The notes: generated from the sequence alone by a model not told the origin. A DNA stretch of 64,000 nt from Bacillus sonorensis NBRC 101234 = KCTC 13918 (GCF_001592005.1 NZ_BCVZ01000007.1:1-64000); one strand, 5' to 3'. Numbered from the stretch's first letter, positions 40,576-50,959 are shown. Program-made: numbers and translations.

Positions 40576-43500
40576 TTATCTCAACTCATCATTCAAAGGT
40601 ACAATGACTTCATCTAATGTTTTTTTCCATTGACGCTTCATTTCTGGTCTATATTTCAATGGTTTTGCATCTGGATGTACGGCTTTATACTTATCAAATT
40701 GCCCACTATTGTTGATTTTACCAATATTAGGAATAGAATTTATTCCTATCACATATTGAATTGCAGATAGATGCAGCTCATCTTCTTCCACAAACCATGT
40801 ATTCGCAAATTCATGAATCGCTTTGTCACGTGCTTTAGTGAAGAAGCTTCGTTTCACTGCAAGAATATCTTGCTCTCCATCTATTTCATTGGTATCAATA
40901 GCATTTAACATTGTGCGGTATACGTCCTTAACAATTTCTGATTTCTTCAGTTTTTGAAGGGCATTTTCGATTTCGTCGCGGATGTTCTGATTATTGGCCG
41001 AGTATGTTTCTAATAGTCGGTCAATATAAGTTGAGTCGATATCATAGATCTTAACTGCATTTTCTCCATAGAATTCAATGTCTGAGAAATCTGGTCCCGG
41101 TCCATCTTGGTTTCCTTCATCTTCGAGTGAACCCTTAACCGTGTTATATATACCAATATATTCTTCTAAAGTTTTCACCTGTTCTTGAAGTGCTGTTGAT
41201 TTCTCCATATCATCGTTGTAGTCATTATATGTAACTAAAGCTTCGTATGAATTGTTTAGCTCTTGAAATGCTTTCACGAACTCAATTCGGGTTTCAAGAG
41301 ATGTGTTCTCATCAATATCGGTTGGGTTTGGAACTAACGTAGTTAGCGCTTTGTGAGCCTTTTTAAAGCGTTTCTTCGATTCATCATAAGTCGGATAAAC
41401 AAGACTAGATTCCTCTTGTGCTTGTGAATATAACTTCGTCGCATTCTTTACATTTTGCTCCATTGTTGAAGGTTTCCGGTATGTCACAATTAATCCTTTT
41501 GTCTTTCCTGGATAAGTACGATTGGTTCTAGAGAATGCTTGAATCAAATTCGCATAACTTAAATTTCGATCCACAAATAATGTTTGTATCGTTGGTGCAT
41601 CGAAACCAGTCAATAACCGATCGACAACAATGACAAGGTCAATTTGTTTACCAAATTCTTTGAACTCTGCTTTCTTACGAGCTAAACGATTGTTAATATC
41701 ACCATTATATCGTTCAATATCTTCTATCGACCAAGCAGTGTGATAATAATCGTTATATTCCTTAATAATCTCTTTCATTTCATCTTGAATTTGTTTCGAA
41801 TTGTCTTCGTTTTCTTGAATCGAATAGGTGATTGCAATTCGTGGAAAATCCGGATCTTCAATCGTACGCCCCGTTCGAATCGGATGCCCAGCAAACTCTT
41901 TCGTCAACCATTCTGGATCTTTCGTCATTTCCTTGATTGCCCGATAGTAGCGTTTCGCCATTTCAATGGAACTGGTTGTTAAAATGGCAGACTTTTGCGG
42001 GCGGCCGTTTTGGAAATCAAATTTAGTATAGGCATTATCCGGCCTGAAAATCTTATGAATAACTTTTTGAATATGATCATCACTTTCAAACGAAGATGGT
42101 TCAAGATATGCTTCCTTTTCTATTCCGTCCATTTGATCAATGATGTGATTAATTTCATCTGCAGTCAAATTGGCGTATTTTTCATTTTGACGCAGTTGAT
42201 TAAAAATATAATTATTTAATGATGTTGGATCAATCGTATCTTCGTGCTCTACTTGAAACCCTAAAACAGCACCATCATCCAATGCATTTTTAATGGTATA
42301 GGTGTGCAAAACTTCTCCATATTGATCCCGAGTGGTGCGAGCTAATTGACCTTTTGCCTGTTTTTTATTTTCGTTAAATATCGGTGTACCTGTAAACCCA
42401 AACCAAGTTGAATTTGGAAAGAACTCCTTAATGACTTGCATCCCTTCTGCACTTAACGCACGATGGCACTCATCCACGACGAAGACAATATGTTGCCCTA
42501 GCAGTTTCTTAAAGCGCTGAGTACCTTTTTGCTCCTCTTGCCTTTGGGCATAGCGCAAGGCAGCTTCTAATTTTTGACGGGTGGTAATAATCACTGTATT
42601 GGAATTGGCATCAGATAGTAGAGTATCACTTAACTCTTTCGCACTTCCGGTTCCGACAATCAAGCTATTAGACTTGGCATTACCAGAAGAAATACCGGTA
42701 TTAAACTCGGAAGCAAATTTGGTGAATTCAGTCGTCGTTTGATTGTCTAAGTCTTTTCGGTCAATCAGCATAATGGTACGATTTACACCTGGTTTGCGAG
42801 CTAATAACTTCGTAGAAACAAAACTTGTCAACGTTTTTCCTGAACCAGTCGCATGCCAAACATAGCCGGATTGATGTTTCATGGCAGATGTAAACAAAGC
42901 TTGAATCGCATGAATTTGATATGGTTTTAATACTATTACAGCTTTGTTGTCTTGGTCCTCACTTACAATTGTATAATCGGCAATCAACCGATGGGCATCT
43001 GGAATATTTAAGACGCGTTTTACAAATTCATAGAGATTTTCTACTTTTCGATTGTCCGTTGTCCGCCAGCTAAAGACTAATTTCTTATGCATGTCTTTTG
43101 GCATCGCATTAGCAAAATAGCGAGTCGTTTGTTCATTGGAAATGACAAATAACTGAAGAGTAGAAAAGATATTATTTCTAAACATCCCTTCTTCTGAGTA
43201 TTTCTTGATTTGATTAAAGGCTTGAAATACGCCGTCTTTGGCACTGACCTGCTTCAATTCAATTTGAACAATTGGTAACCCATTGATTAAGAGTGTCACG
43301 TCAAATCGGCGATCACGACCATCAACGTTAGCCTTCTGTTTCGCAATCTGATGAACAACTTCATATGTAGAGATTCCGCCACCTATGTCTTGGTTAGAAT
43401 ACAGCACTAAAGATATCGAACCTAAAGAGACATCTTCACGTTCAATCGTAATCCGGGCAATTCCATTTTCCCCTTTGAGCCATTTAGCAGCATCAAAGGG

Positions 43501-43734
43501 GGTCTGTGTTTTCGATAATAACTCTGTCTTTATCGTGTCAAATTCCTTATCAGTAATTGGATGTTCCCCAATTTCTGATAAGTTATTTTGTGTAATCTTT
43601 TGACGCAAGTTCTTCCATAGATCTTCTTCAGTTTTTAAATCAGGACGATAATTCCACTGATTATGCCCTTCACCTAACACTTCAATCAGGCGACGTTCTA
43701 CTTGAGCTTCATCTTTATGCGGTATCTTTGTCAT
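40576..43734 (-). CDS. hsdR: Type I restriction enzyme subunit HsdR
   Basis: Motor and nuclease subunit. The N-terminal nuclease has the D...E-x-K pattern (RRFDVTLLINGLPIVQIELKQ, residues ~150-170); the SF2 translocase has Walker A HATGSGKTLTS, motif II VVDECHRA, motif III FGFTGTPIF and motif VI QAFSRTNRTYPGK. Length 1052 agrees with type IC enzymes such as EcoR124I (about 1038). ATG at 43734 has GAGGAG upstream; the longer TTG start at 43764 lies within the hsdS end. 22 bp after hsdS. Confidence 0.95.
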   Translation of the reverse strand: MTKIPHKDEAQVERRLIEVLGEGHNQWNYRPDLKTEEDLWKNLRQKITQNNLSEIGEHPITDKEFDTIKTELLSKTQTPFDAAKWLKGENGIARITIEREDVSLGSISLVLYSNQDIGGGISTYEVVHQIAKQKANVDGRDRRFDVTLLINGLPIVQIELKQVSAKDGVFQAFNQIKKYSEEGMFRNNIFSTLQLFVISNEQTTRYFANAMPKDMHKKLVFSWRTTDNRKVENLYEFVKRVLNIPDAHRLIADYTIVSEDQDNKAVIVLKPYQIHAIQALFTSAMKHQSGYVWHATGSGKTLTSFVSTKLLARKPGVNRTIMLIDRKDLDNQTTTEFTKFASEFNTGISSGNAKSNSLIVGTGSAKELSDTLLSDANSNTVIITTRQKLEAALRYAQRQEEQKGTQRFKKLLGQHIVFVVDECHRALSAEGMQVIKEFFPNSTWFGFTGTPIFNENKKQAKGQLARTTRDQYGEVLHTYTIKNALDDGAVLGFQVEHEDTIDPTSLNNYIFNQLRQNEKYANLTADEINHIIDQMDGIEKEAYLEPSSFESDDHIQKVIHKIFRPDNAYTKFDFQNGRPQKSAILTTSSIEMAKRYYRAIKEMTKDPEWLTKEFAGHPIRTGRTIEDPDFPRIAITYSIQENEDNSKQIQDEMKEIIKEYNDYYHTAWSIEDIERYNGDINNRLARKKAEFKEFGKQIDLVIVVDRLLTGFDAPTIQTLFVDRNLSYANLIQAFSRTNRTYPGKTKGLIVTYRKPSTMEQNVKNATKLYSQAQEESSLVYPTYDESKKRFKKAHKALTTLVPNPTDIDENTSLETRIEFVKAFQELNNSYEALVTYNDYNDDMEKSTALQEQVKTLEEYIGIYNTVKGSLEDEGNQDGPGPDFSDIEFYGENAVKIYDIDSTYIDRLLETYSANNQNIRDEIENALQKLKKSEIVKDVYRTMLNAIDTNEIDGEQDILAVKRSFFTKARDKAIHEFANTWFVEEDELHLSAIQYVIGINSIPNIGKINNSGQFDKYKAVHPDAKPLKYRPEMKRQWKKTLDEVIVPLNDELR

Positions 43735-43756
43735 GATTCTCTCTCCTCTATTCGGC

Positions 43757-45001
43757 TTAGACAAACATCTTTTGTAGAAATGCTTTTTTCGTTTCTTTTA
43801 AGGCATCTAATTCACGTTGATGAAGAGCGATAGTATTATCAAGATTTCGGAAAAATCCCCCTATCTCTTTTTGTTCTTCACATAAAGGGATTTTAATTTT
43901 AATTTTTTCCAGCGCCTTTTGATTAATGTTGGTATTTGCACTGCTTGTTGAATGTGACAAAATTTGTTTTCTTATTGACTTTGTCCCAAAAATAAATCTT
44001 TTAAATTGATTATCCATCTCGATCGTCGGTCTAAATCTAATAATAAAACCTGAATATGTTGTGTCTTTTAAATCTTTGGGTACAAGTGCTGCTTCTCCAA
44101 CTCCTTCTGGTTTAACAGATGAACGAATAAATAGAATGTCTCCTTTTTTTAAATTGTACTCTTTTCTTTGATTTTCACTGCTTTCTGCAAAACCAAGATT
44201 TGAATTATCTACAATATTCCTTCCAAAAATATCTTGTAAGTTCACAAATGGATGACCATGTTCCATAGCATTTTTATCAAAGTTCATTCCATTTTTAAAT
44301 TTACCAATATCTCCCAATTTGCACTCTTCCCAATCTCCAGTAAATCCCGGGAACCGAACCTCCGGCACGGACTCCCCTTCTTTTGGAAACATTTTTTGCA
44401 AGAATCCCTGTTTTGTTTGTTTGAGGGTGGTTAGTTCTTTCTGGTGAAGAGCTATCATGTCATCTAGTTGTTTGAAAAAGTTTCCGATTTTAAATTGTTC
44501 TGCAATTGATGGTGATATTATTACTACATCAGCAACTAATTGTTTGTTAAGACCTCCACGGGTTCCATCACCTGATGAAATTAATCGTAACTCCTCATAT
44601 CTTTTTTCTAGACTCTGAAACACAAACTCGTAGTGCAGTTCCTCCTTCGGAACAATTGCTGCAATAGATTGATTCGTTGTTAGTGGTATCTCGTTTATAG
44701 CCACTGTTCCACGAGTTTTCCCCTGGCCAGCTAATGCAATTAAAATAGAATTTTCTTTTACCCAACGAGCACTTGAATTTTTGAATCCTAGAATGGAAAT
44801 CATGTTGTCCGTTGATGAGAGACGTTTTTTATTAACCTCACCAGATGACATCCACGGAATTTCACTTGGTTCCCAATATTCTTTAATTTGAGTTTTTGGA
44901 GTTCCACCTGTCAATATTTCTGCATGATCTCCTATCTTACGCTGTTCCCATTCTCCAGTAAATCCTAAAAATCGAATCTCTGGCGATCGTTTATTTTCCA
45001 C
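43757..45001 (-). CDS. hsdS: Type I restriction-modification specificity subunit HsdS
   Basis: DNA-recognition subunit of 414 residues with two target-recognition domains. Each half opens with a similar motif (PEIRFLGFTGEWEQRKIGD; PEVRFPGFTGDWEECKLGD) and ends with a related helical spacer (DDMIALHQKELTTLKQTKQGFLQKMF; DNTIALHQRELDALKETKKAFLQKMF). These internal repeats are where TRD exchange can occur. GTG start with GAGGTG 7 bp upstream, overlapping the hsdM stop by 11 bp. Confidence 0.94.
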   Translation of the reverse strand: MENKRSPEIRFLGFTGEWEQRKIGDHAEILTGGTPKTQIKEYWEPSEIPWMSSGEVNKKRLSSTDNMISILGFKNSSARWVKENSILIALAGQGKTRGTVAINEIPLTTNQSIAAIVPKEELHYEFVFQSLEKRYEELRLISSGDGTRGGLNKQLVADVVIISPSIAEQFKIGNFFKQLDDMIALHQKELTTLKQTKQGFLQKMFPKEGESVPEVRFPGFTGDWEECKLGDIGKFKNGMNFDKNAMEHGHPFVNLQDIFGRNIVDNSNLGFAESSENQRKEYNLKKGDILFIRSSVKPEGVGEAALVPKDLKDTTYSGFIIRFRPTIEMDNQFKRFIFGTKSIRKQILSHSTSSANTNINQKALEKIKIKIPLCEEQKEIGGFFRNLDNTIALHQRELDALKETKKAFLQKMFV

Positions 45002-46583
45002 GATTAAACACCTCTAACGCAGCCTTAATCCAGTCTGCATTTTTTTCATCATATTGTAGTGAAGAAATCATGTCATAAAGGCTAGACTCTAGTTCTGCTT
45101 TTTCTTTTCGAATGTCTTTGATTTTTGAGCCAATTGCAGCCATATCCACAGGCTCTTCTTCCTCAAAGGTATCTACGTATCGAGGGATGTTCAAATTGAA
45201 ATCATTCTCTTTGATTTCCTCGAATGTTGCAACATGGGCATATTTCTCGACATCTTCTCGTTTCTTATACGTTTCGACAATCCTATCAATATGTTCTTTA
45301 GAAAGTTTATTTTGGTTTTTTCCTTTGACAAACTCTTTACTGGCATCAATAAATAATACATCACGAGTGCTACGATTTTTCTTCAAGATGATGACTGTTG
45401 TTGGAATCGAGGTTCCAAAGAATAAGTTTGCTGGCATACCGATTACAGCATCAATGCTGCCATCTTCTAATAATTTCTTACGAATCACACCTTCTGCAGC
45501 TCCACGGAACAGGACCCCATGCGGTAAGACGATGGCCATTGTTCCCGAATCTTTCAAATGGTAGAATCCATGTAAAAGAAAAGCAAAGTCTGCTTTTGAT
45601 TTTGGTGCTAACTTTCCGTAACGATTGAAACGTGAATCATCTAAGAATGTTGTATCTGCAGACCATTTTGCAGAGTATGGTGGATTCATAAGAACGGCAT
45701 CAAAGGTATAAGGCTCATCTGTCGGCCAATCTTTATTCAATGTATCCCCGTTGCGTAAACGCATATCTTCTTTATTAACACCATGCAAAATCAAGTTCAT
45801 CTTCGCTAGATTAAAAGTTGTTGTGTTTAGTTCTTGCCCATGATATTTCACACTATCTGGATAATTAATATAGTTTCGAATATTCAACATCAAAGAACCA
45901 GATCCCATCGTGGGGTCAAATACGCTAAACAATTTTTTGTCTTCTTGACCGATTGCGGCAATACGCGCCATCATGTCAGATACTTCATGAGGTGTGTAAA
46001 ATTCCCCCGCTTTCTTACCAGCCTCTGAGGCAAATTGGCCAATTAAGTACTCATAGGCATCCCCAATCACATCTCCATCATGACCGATTACATTGACATC
46101 ATTTAGTTTCTTCAGTACTTCTGTAATCGTAATGTTTCGCTGTTGATCATCTGATCCCAGTTTTTTTGATGTCAAATCTACATCATCAAACAACCCATTA
46201 AATTGATCATACTTCGTAGACAAATCGATAAATGCCTTATTCAAGTCATTCAGCTGAAACGTATTTTGTTTCGCTTGGTTGGCTAATACACTGAATAAAT
46301 ACTTTGGTTCAATATCATAGCCCAATGTATCGACTAACGTTTCAATCAAGTCATTTTTTATCTCTTCATCTGCTAAGGATTCCATATACAATTGAGTTTG
46401 TTTGTCTTGTGTGTTGTATTCTTCTAACGATTCACCCGCTATTTCTACTACTTTTTCTAATAACTTATCAGATAAGTACTTGTAAAAGATTAAACCTAAT
46501 AAATAGTTTTTATATTCTGATGCGTCCATTTTACTTCGTAAGTTGTCTGCGGCACTAAATAGTTTTGAGTGTAATTCAGCCAT
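44991..46583 (-). CDS. hsdM: Type I restriction-modification methyltransferase subunit HsdM
   Basis: N6-adenine methyltransferase of 530 residues: HsdM_N helical domain (LHSKLFSAADNLRSKMDASEYKNYLLGLIFYKYLSDK), SAM motif I FDPTMGSGSL, catalytic NPPY in MNPPYSAKW, and a C-terminal coiled tail. ATG at 46583 has GAGG 9 bp upstream and is preferred to GTG at 46598. It begins 20 bp after the one-TRD gene and overlaps hsdS, so all are one operon. Confidence 0.95.
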   Translation of the reverse strand: MAELHSKLFSAADNLRSKMDASEYKNYLLGLIFYKYLSDKLLEKVVEIAGESLEEYNTQDKQTQLYMESLADEEIKNDLIETLVDTLGYDIEPKYLFSVLANQAKQNTFQLNDLNKAFIDLSTKYDQFNGLFDDVDLTSKKLGSDDQQRNITITEVLKKLNDVNVIGHDGDVIGDAYEYLIGQFASEAGKKAGEFYTPHEVSDMMARIAAIGQEDKKLFSVFDPTMGSGSLMLNIRNYINYPDSVKYHGQELNTTTFNLAKMNLILHGVNKEDMRLRNGDTLNKDWPTDEPYTFDAVLMNPPYSAKWSADTTFLDDSRFNRYGKLAPKSKADFAFLLHGFYHLKDSGTMAIVLPHGVLFRGAAEGVIRKKLLEDGSIDAVIGMPANLFFGTSIPTTVIILKKNRSTRDVLFIDASKEFVKGKNQNKLSKEHIDRIVETYKKREDVEKYAHVATFEEIKENDFNLNIPRYVDTFEEEEPVDMAAIGSKIKDIRKEKAELESSLYDMISSLQYDEKNADWIKAALEVFNRGK

Positions 46584-46603
46584 GGTTGTGTTCCTCACTT
46601 TTT

Positions 46604-47173
46604 CTATTGTTGGTCTAATTGTTTTAATACTTCTAAAAAAAGTTGCGCTTCAAGTTCTGCTTGCTTCTTTGCCAAAGCTTGACGCTTTCTTAAACAGAAA
46701 TAAGCTTTTCCAATTATTCTTTGTTTCTCAATACTTGGTAACTGGATTTCCAACTCTTTTAAAATCGCTGGAGTTAATTTTGGCACAGCACTTCCTTGCA
46801 TGGAAATTGCCATTTGCCTTTTCATTGCGTACGATTCATTCAACGCATAACATAAATAGCTACGATCCAATTCATCATGTTCGATCATGAGTTTCGCAAA
46901 ATTCTGATTGATGATTTTCCCTCGGTTTAAGTCACTCACTATTCCAGCTTTGGAACTAACAAAGCTGAAAACAACGTCTCCGGCATTGCTCAAATAGCTT
47001 TCTTTATGATTTGAATGTCCAGCATCAAAACTAGCTTGCGAGTCTAGAAATGAGCCATCTAAATCATTCATTAAATCTTCATATGTATAAGCAACTAATG
47101 TATGATCATTTTTAACGTTGCCTCTAGAAAGGTTTCTTCCTATCTTAACCGTTACAATATCTTCAAGTTTCAT
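46604..47173 (-). CDS. One-TRD HsdS-like protein preceding hsdM
   Basis: The 189-residue protein has a single type I specificity-like recognition domain: the start MKLEDIVTVKIGRNLSRGNV, the central DVVFSFVSSKAGIV, then MQGSAVPKLTPAILKELEIQLPSIEKQRIIGKAY and a coiled coil (RQALAKKQAELEAQLFLEVLKQLDQ). A full HsdS is present two genes later, so this is an extra half-subunit. It could dimerise with itself or regulate the operon; its conservation at the first position suggests a function. Its start is ATG behind GAGGGTGGG. Confidence 0.83.
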   Translation of the reverse strand: MKLEDIVTVKIGRNLSRGNVKNDHTLVAYTYEDLMNDLDGSFLDSQASFDAGHSNHKESYLSNAGDVVFSFVSSKAGIVSDLNRGKIINQNFAKLMIEHDELDRSYLCYALNESYAMKRQMAISMQGSAVPKLTPAILKELEIQLPSIEKQRIIGKAYFCLRKRQALAKKQAELEAQLFLEVLKQLDQQ

Positions 47174-47443
47174 ATCCCACCCTCATCGATAGAGTATTTC
47201 TATAAAATTACTCAATCTAATTACAATTTGAATCATATCACTCTAAAAATACCCCGTCAACAATTCACCGTGTAATTTTTACTAATTACACCAAAAAAGA
47301 CCAGGATAAAATCCGGGCCTTCAAAAAAGTTATCAAATGAAAGAGAACAATAAATGAAACGAGTCTTGTCGAATCATCATAAAGATTAAGTCTTTGAAGA
47401 AGAAAAGATGTCATCCGTAAAGTTTTAAACTATTAGGCACAGT
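47174..47443 (-). promoter_or_regulatory. Leader region of the type I operon and rlmCD tail
   Basis: The 270 bp hold the upstream region of the type I operon and the terminator of rlmCD (47293-47321). I see no gene here; a TATA-rich stretch near 47195-47230 may carry the operon promoter. Confidence 0.4.
47293..47321 (-). terminator. Probable terminator of rlmCD
   Basis: Imperfect stem GGCCCGGAT / ATCCTGGTC on the - strand (one mismatch, one G-U), then TTTTTTGG. It lies 120 bp beyond the rlmCD stop. Confidence 0.65.
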
Positions 47444-48832
47444 TTAATCGACTGTACCTTTTAACACCAACTTTGCCACACACTCCACATGGCTCGTATG
47501 CGGAAACATATCAACAGGCTGCACCTCAAGCGTCTCATACCCGCCATCCTCAAGCACCCGCAAATCGCGCGCCAGGGTTCCCGGGTTGCACGATACATAC
47601 ACAACACGCTTCGGCTTCATCTCAACAATCGTCCGCAGCAATGCCTCGTCGCAGCCTTTGCGCGGCGGGTCGACCACTAGCGTGTCAGCTGAAATTCCTT
47701 CCTCATACCACCTCGGAATCACCGTTTCTGCTTCACCGACGGCAAACTCAGCGTTCTCAATGCCGTTCAGCTCGGCGTTTCGCTTTGCGTCCTCAATCGC
47801 TTCCGGGACAATCTCGACGCCGTATACTTTTTTCGCCTGCTTCGCCAAAAAGAGCGAGATCGTGCCGATGCCGCAATAGGCGTCGATGACGGTTTCTTCG
47901 CCGTTCAGTTCAGCGTACTCGAGCGCTTTGTCGTAGAGCACCTTTGTTTGCTCGGGGTTGACTTGGTAAAAGGATCTCGCGGAGATGGCGAATTTGATCT
48001 CTCCGATGGTGTCGTAAATGTATTCTTCTCCCCAGATGACGGTTGTGTCGTCGCCGAAGATGACGTTTGTTTTTTTCGGGTTGATGTTTTGGACGATCGA
48101 TTTGACGTGCGGGAATGCCGCGGTGATCTCCTCGACGATTTTCGCTTTGTGCGGGAAGTCGTTTGTCCTTGTGATGAAGACGACCATCATTTCGCCTGTC
48201 GCGGCGCCGTATCTGACCATGATGTGTCTGAGCCAGCCTTTGTGGCGTTCTTCGTTGTACGCTTTGATGCCGTATTTGCCGCAGATCTCTTTAATCGCTT
48301 GAACGACGCGGTCGTTTTCCGACTGCTGGATCAGGCATTCGTTCATGTCGATGATGTCATGGCTGCGCTGCTGGTAGAAGCCTGCGACAAGTCCGCCTTC
48401 CCGTTCGCCGACAGGGACCTGCGCTTTGTTTCGGTAGTTCCACGGGTCTTCCATGCCAAGGGTCGGATGGACGGTGACGCGGCTGAGGTCGAGTTTGCCG
48501 ATTCGTTCGAGCACGTCTTTGACCTGCTTCTGCTTATAAAGCAACTGGCCTTCGTAATTGATGTGCTGCAGCTGGCAGCCGCCGCACTGCTTGTAGATCG
48601 GGCACGGCGCGTCAGTGCGGAAGCGGCTTTCTTCTTTCAGGTCGATGAGGCGGCCGAAGGCGAAGCCTTTTTTGACCCGTGTTACTTTGATCTGCGCTTT
48701 TTCGTCAGGCAGGGCGTTCGGGACGAAAATCGGGAAGCCGTCGACTTTGGCGACTCCTGCGCCTTCGTGTGTCAAATCTTCAAATACAACATCATAATAT
48801 TCATTTTTTTGTACGGGGGCTTTTTGTTTCAT
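47444..48832 (-). CDS. rlmCD: 23S rRNA m5U747/m5U1939 methyltransferase RlmCD (YefA)
   Basis: SAM-dependent RNA uracil-5-methyltransferase modifying two sites of 23S rRNA in Gram-positives. It has an N-terminal TRAM domain ([18 protein letters not shown]), an iron-sulfur cluster motif ([11 protein letters not shown] plus a later Cys), SAM motif [14 protein letters not shown] and the catalytic Cys in [14 protein letters not shown] at 48832 gives 462 residues (B. subtilis 459). Its 3' end is the edge of the accessory region, and fragments of rlmCD-like 3' ends lie inside that region. Confidence 0.95.
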   Translation of the reverse strand: MKQKAPVQKNEYYDVVFEDLTHEGAGVAKVDGFPIFVPNALPDEKAQIKVTRVKKGFAFGRLIDLKEESRFRTDAPCPIYKQCGGCQLQHINYEGQLLYKQKQVKDVLERIGKLDLSRVTVHPTLGMEDPWNYRNKAQVPVGEREGGLVAGFYQQRSHDIIDMNECLIQQSENDRVVQAIKEICGKYGIKAYNEERHKGWLRHIMVRYGAATGEMMVVFITRTNDFPHKAKIVEEITAAFPHVKSIVQNINPKKTNVIFGDDTTVIWGEEYIYDTIGEIKFAISARSFYQVNPEQTKVLYDKALEYAELNGEETVIDAYCGIGTISLFLAKQAKKVYGVEIVPEAIEDAKRNAELNGIENAEFAVGEAETVIPRWYEEGISADTLVVDPPRKGCDEALLRTIVEMKPKRVVYVSCNPGTLARDLRVLEDGGYETLEVQPVDMFPHTSHVECVAKLVLKGTVD

Positions 48833-48884
48833 AATTTTCACCTGCTATAAGAAAAACTTGGCCCGCGTAGCCTTGAGACCAAGT

Positions 48885-49796
48885 TCAATCATCGAGTCTT
48901 TGTGCTTTTTCAGTGGACATGACGACGTTGATGTGGCGGTAGAGGTTTTCGAATTCGCCCGGCAGTTCTCCGCCGTATTCGCCGTCAAGATTCAAGAGCA
49001 TCTTATCCTTCAGCGTTACCTTGACGCGGTTCGCCTTCGTATAAATGACATGCTCATCATGAATGTGTTCGCCGCGGAGAGCGAGTCCGGCCAGCCGGAT
49101 AAATTCCGCAAGATTCGTTCGTTTCAAAATAATCAGGTCAAACATGCCGTCGTTCAGGCTCGAGTCCGGCGCGAGTTTTTCAAAGCCGCCGACTGAATTG
49201 GTGAGCATCACCAAAAACAGCATCACTTCGCCGTGGAACAGCTTGCCGTCATATTCGATTTCCACCTCGGTCGGCTTTAATGAAGGAAGCATTTCCATAC
49301 CTTTGAGATAATAGGCGAGCTGCCCGAGCATCGTTTTTAATTTGCTGGGGACATCATATGTCAGTTCGGTCAGGCGTCCGCCTCCGGCGATATTGATGAA
49401 GTATTGGCCGTTTACGCGTCCGATGTCGATCGGCCGGGCTTCACCCTCTAGTATTGTGTCAACGGCCTTTAAAATATCCTCTCTCGGAATGCCAAGGGCT
49501 CTCGCGAAGTCGTTTGTCGTCCCGACGGGAATCACCCCGAGATTCGGACGCTCTTCCAAAGGCGCCAATCCGTTGATGACTTCGTTCAACGTCCCGTCCC
49601 CGCCCGCTGCGACAATTAAATCAAATTGCCTCTCAGCGGCGCTTCTGGCGGCCTGAACGGCGTCTCCTTCCCCTGTTGTGGCATGGCATGAGGTTTCATA
49701 GCCGGCCTGTTCGAATTTTTGCAGCACCTGGGGAAGGTTTTTTTTAAAAAGTTCGCGTCCGGAAGTCGGATTGTATATGATTCGTGCACGTTTCAT
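48885..49796 (-). CDS. dgkB: Diacylglycerol kinase DgkB (YerQ)
   Basis: Soluble kinase that returns diacylglycerol from lipoteichoic acid synthesis to phosphatidic acid. The 303-residue protein has the NAD-kinase-like nucleotide loop AAGGDGTLNEVINGL and GTTNDFARALGIP. As in B. subtilis it stands beside rlmCD and swrC. Essential in B. subtilis. Confidence 0.95.
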   Translation of the reverse strand: MKRARIIYNPTSGRELFKKNLPQVLQKFEQAGYETSCHATTGEGDAVQAARSAAERQFDLIVAAGGDGTLNEVINGLAPLEERPNLGVIPVGTTNDFARALGIPREDILKAVDTILEGEARPIDIGRVNGQYFINIAGGGRLTELTYDVPSKLKTMLGQLAYYLKGMEMLPSLKPTEVEIEYDGKLFHGEVMLFLVMLTNSVGGFEKLAPDSSLNDGMFDLIILKRTNLAEFIRLAGLALRGEHIHDEHVIYTKANRVKVTLKDKMLLNLDGEYGGELPGEFENLYRHINVVMSTEKAQRLDD

Positions 49797-49994
49797 GTTT
49801 TCATCATCCTATTAGAGTATCCGTATCATTTCTTTACCAACAACCTTTAATTATACTAGTTGTTAAAAAAATCGCAACAAAATGGGGGTGATCTTTGTTT
49901 AACATTAGATAAATTGCACTAAAAAATGGTAAAAGAGACTTTGCGAAGTAATTGTTGTAAAATCATAAATAGTATGAAAAAAGGGGCTGATGCT

Positions 49995-50945
49995 GTGAGT
50001 AAACCTGTTTATTTCAACCATGACGGAGGGGTGGATGACCTCGTATCTCTATTTTTGCTGCTGCAAATGGAGGATATCGACTTGATCGGGGCGTCCGTCA
50101 TTCCCGCTGATTGCTACCTGGAGCCCGCGTTAAGCGCGAGCCGAAAGATCATTGACCGCTTCGGCTCCTACCGTGTTGAAACTGCGGCTTCCGATTCCAG
50201 AGGGGTCAATCCTTTTCCGAAGGAATGGCGCATGCACGCTTTTTATGTCGACGCCTTGCCGATTTTAAATGAAAAAGGGGCTGTTGAAGCTCCAGTTTCC
50301 GATCTTCCGGCCCACCTGCACTTGATTGAGGCATTAAAGAACAGTGAAGAGCCGGTGACATTGCTGTTTACCGGTCCGCTGACGGATTTGGCGCGCGCTT
50401 TTGAAGCAGATCCGTCGATCGAAAAGCATATTGAAAAGCTGGTCTGGATGGGCGGCACTTTCCTTGAAAAAGGGAATGTCGAAGAGCCTGAACACGACGG
50501 CACGGCGGAGTGGAACGCGTTTTGGGACCCATACAGTGTGAAGGCGGTATTTGAGCATGATATTGAAATCGACATGGTCGCACTGGAAAGCACAAATCAG
50601 GTGCCTTTGACAAATGATGTCCGCTTGCATTGGGCGCGCCTGCGGAAGCATGTCGGAATCGATTTTATCGGCCAATGCTATGCGCTGTGCCCGCCGCTTG
50701 TACATACTGAGACAAATTCCACCTACTATCTGTGGGATGTGCTGACAACGCTGACGCTCGGCAAGAAAGAGATGATCCGTTCGCGGAGCGTCAACACCAT
50801 TGTACATACGGAAAGCCCGCGCCAGGGAACGACAGAGGAGCATCCCGGCGGAAGGCCTGTCAAAGTCGTCGAGCAGGTGGACAGGGAGGCATTTTTTGCG
50901 TACTTTGAAGAACTGATGAAAAAGGCTGATGGCATTCCATCTTGA
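49995..50945 (+). CDS. Inosine-uridine nucleoside hydrolase family protein
   Basis: N-ribohydrolase of the IUNH family. The calcium-binding aspartates lie in the N-terminal NHDGGVDDLVSL (the family D-x-D-x-x-x-D-D is NHDGGVDD here, so the first Asp is replaced by Asn/His). TGPLTDLARAFE, MGGTF and EWNAFWDP are further family motifs. GTG at 49995 with GGGG 8 bp upstream is preferred to the ATG at 49926; 316 residues. It forms an operon with a GNAT gene. Confidence 0.85.
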   Translation: MSKPVYFNHDGGVDDLVSLFLLLQMEDIDLIGASVIPADCYLEPALSASRKIIDRFGSYRVETAASDSRGVNPFPKEWRMHAFYVDALPILNEKGAVEAPVSDLPAHLHLIEALKNSEEPVTLLFTGPLTDLARAFEADPSIEKHIEKLVWMGGTFLEKGNVEEPEHDGTAEWNAFWDPYSVKAVFEHDIEIDMVALESTNQVPLTNDVRLHWARLRKHVGIDFIGQCYALCPPLVHTETNSTYYLWDVLTTLTLGKKEMIRSRSVNTIVHTESPRQGTTEEHPGGRPVKVVEQVDREAFFAYFEELMKKADGIPS

Positions 50946-50959
50946 TAAGGGGCGATGAC

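Noticed and set aside
43757-45001. Phase-variable inverted repeats in hsdS
   Set aside because: The internal repeats are direct, single-copy, and no second silent hsdS or recombinase is present.
37456-47660. Intact integrative element with att direct repeats at both ends
   Set aside because: Fragments of rlmCD are present, but no integrase, relaxase or exact direct repeat pair was found, so a complete mobile element is not claimed.
47948-48850. 300-codon open frame on the + strand opposite rlmCD
   Set aside because: Composition is an antisense shadow (runs of Asp/Phe/Val), it lacks a ribosome site, and rlmCD on the other strand is certain.
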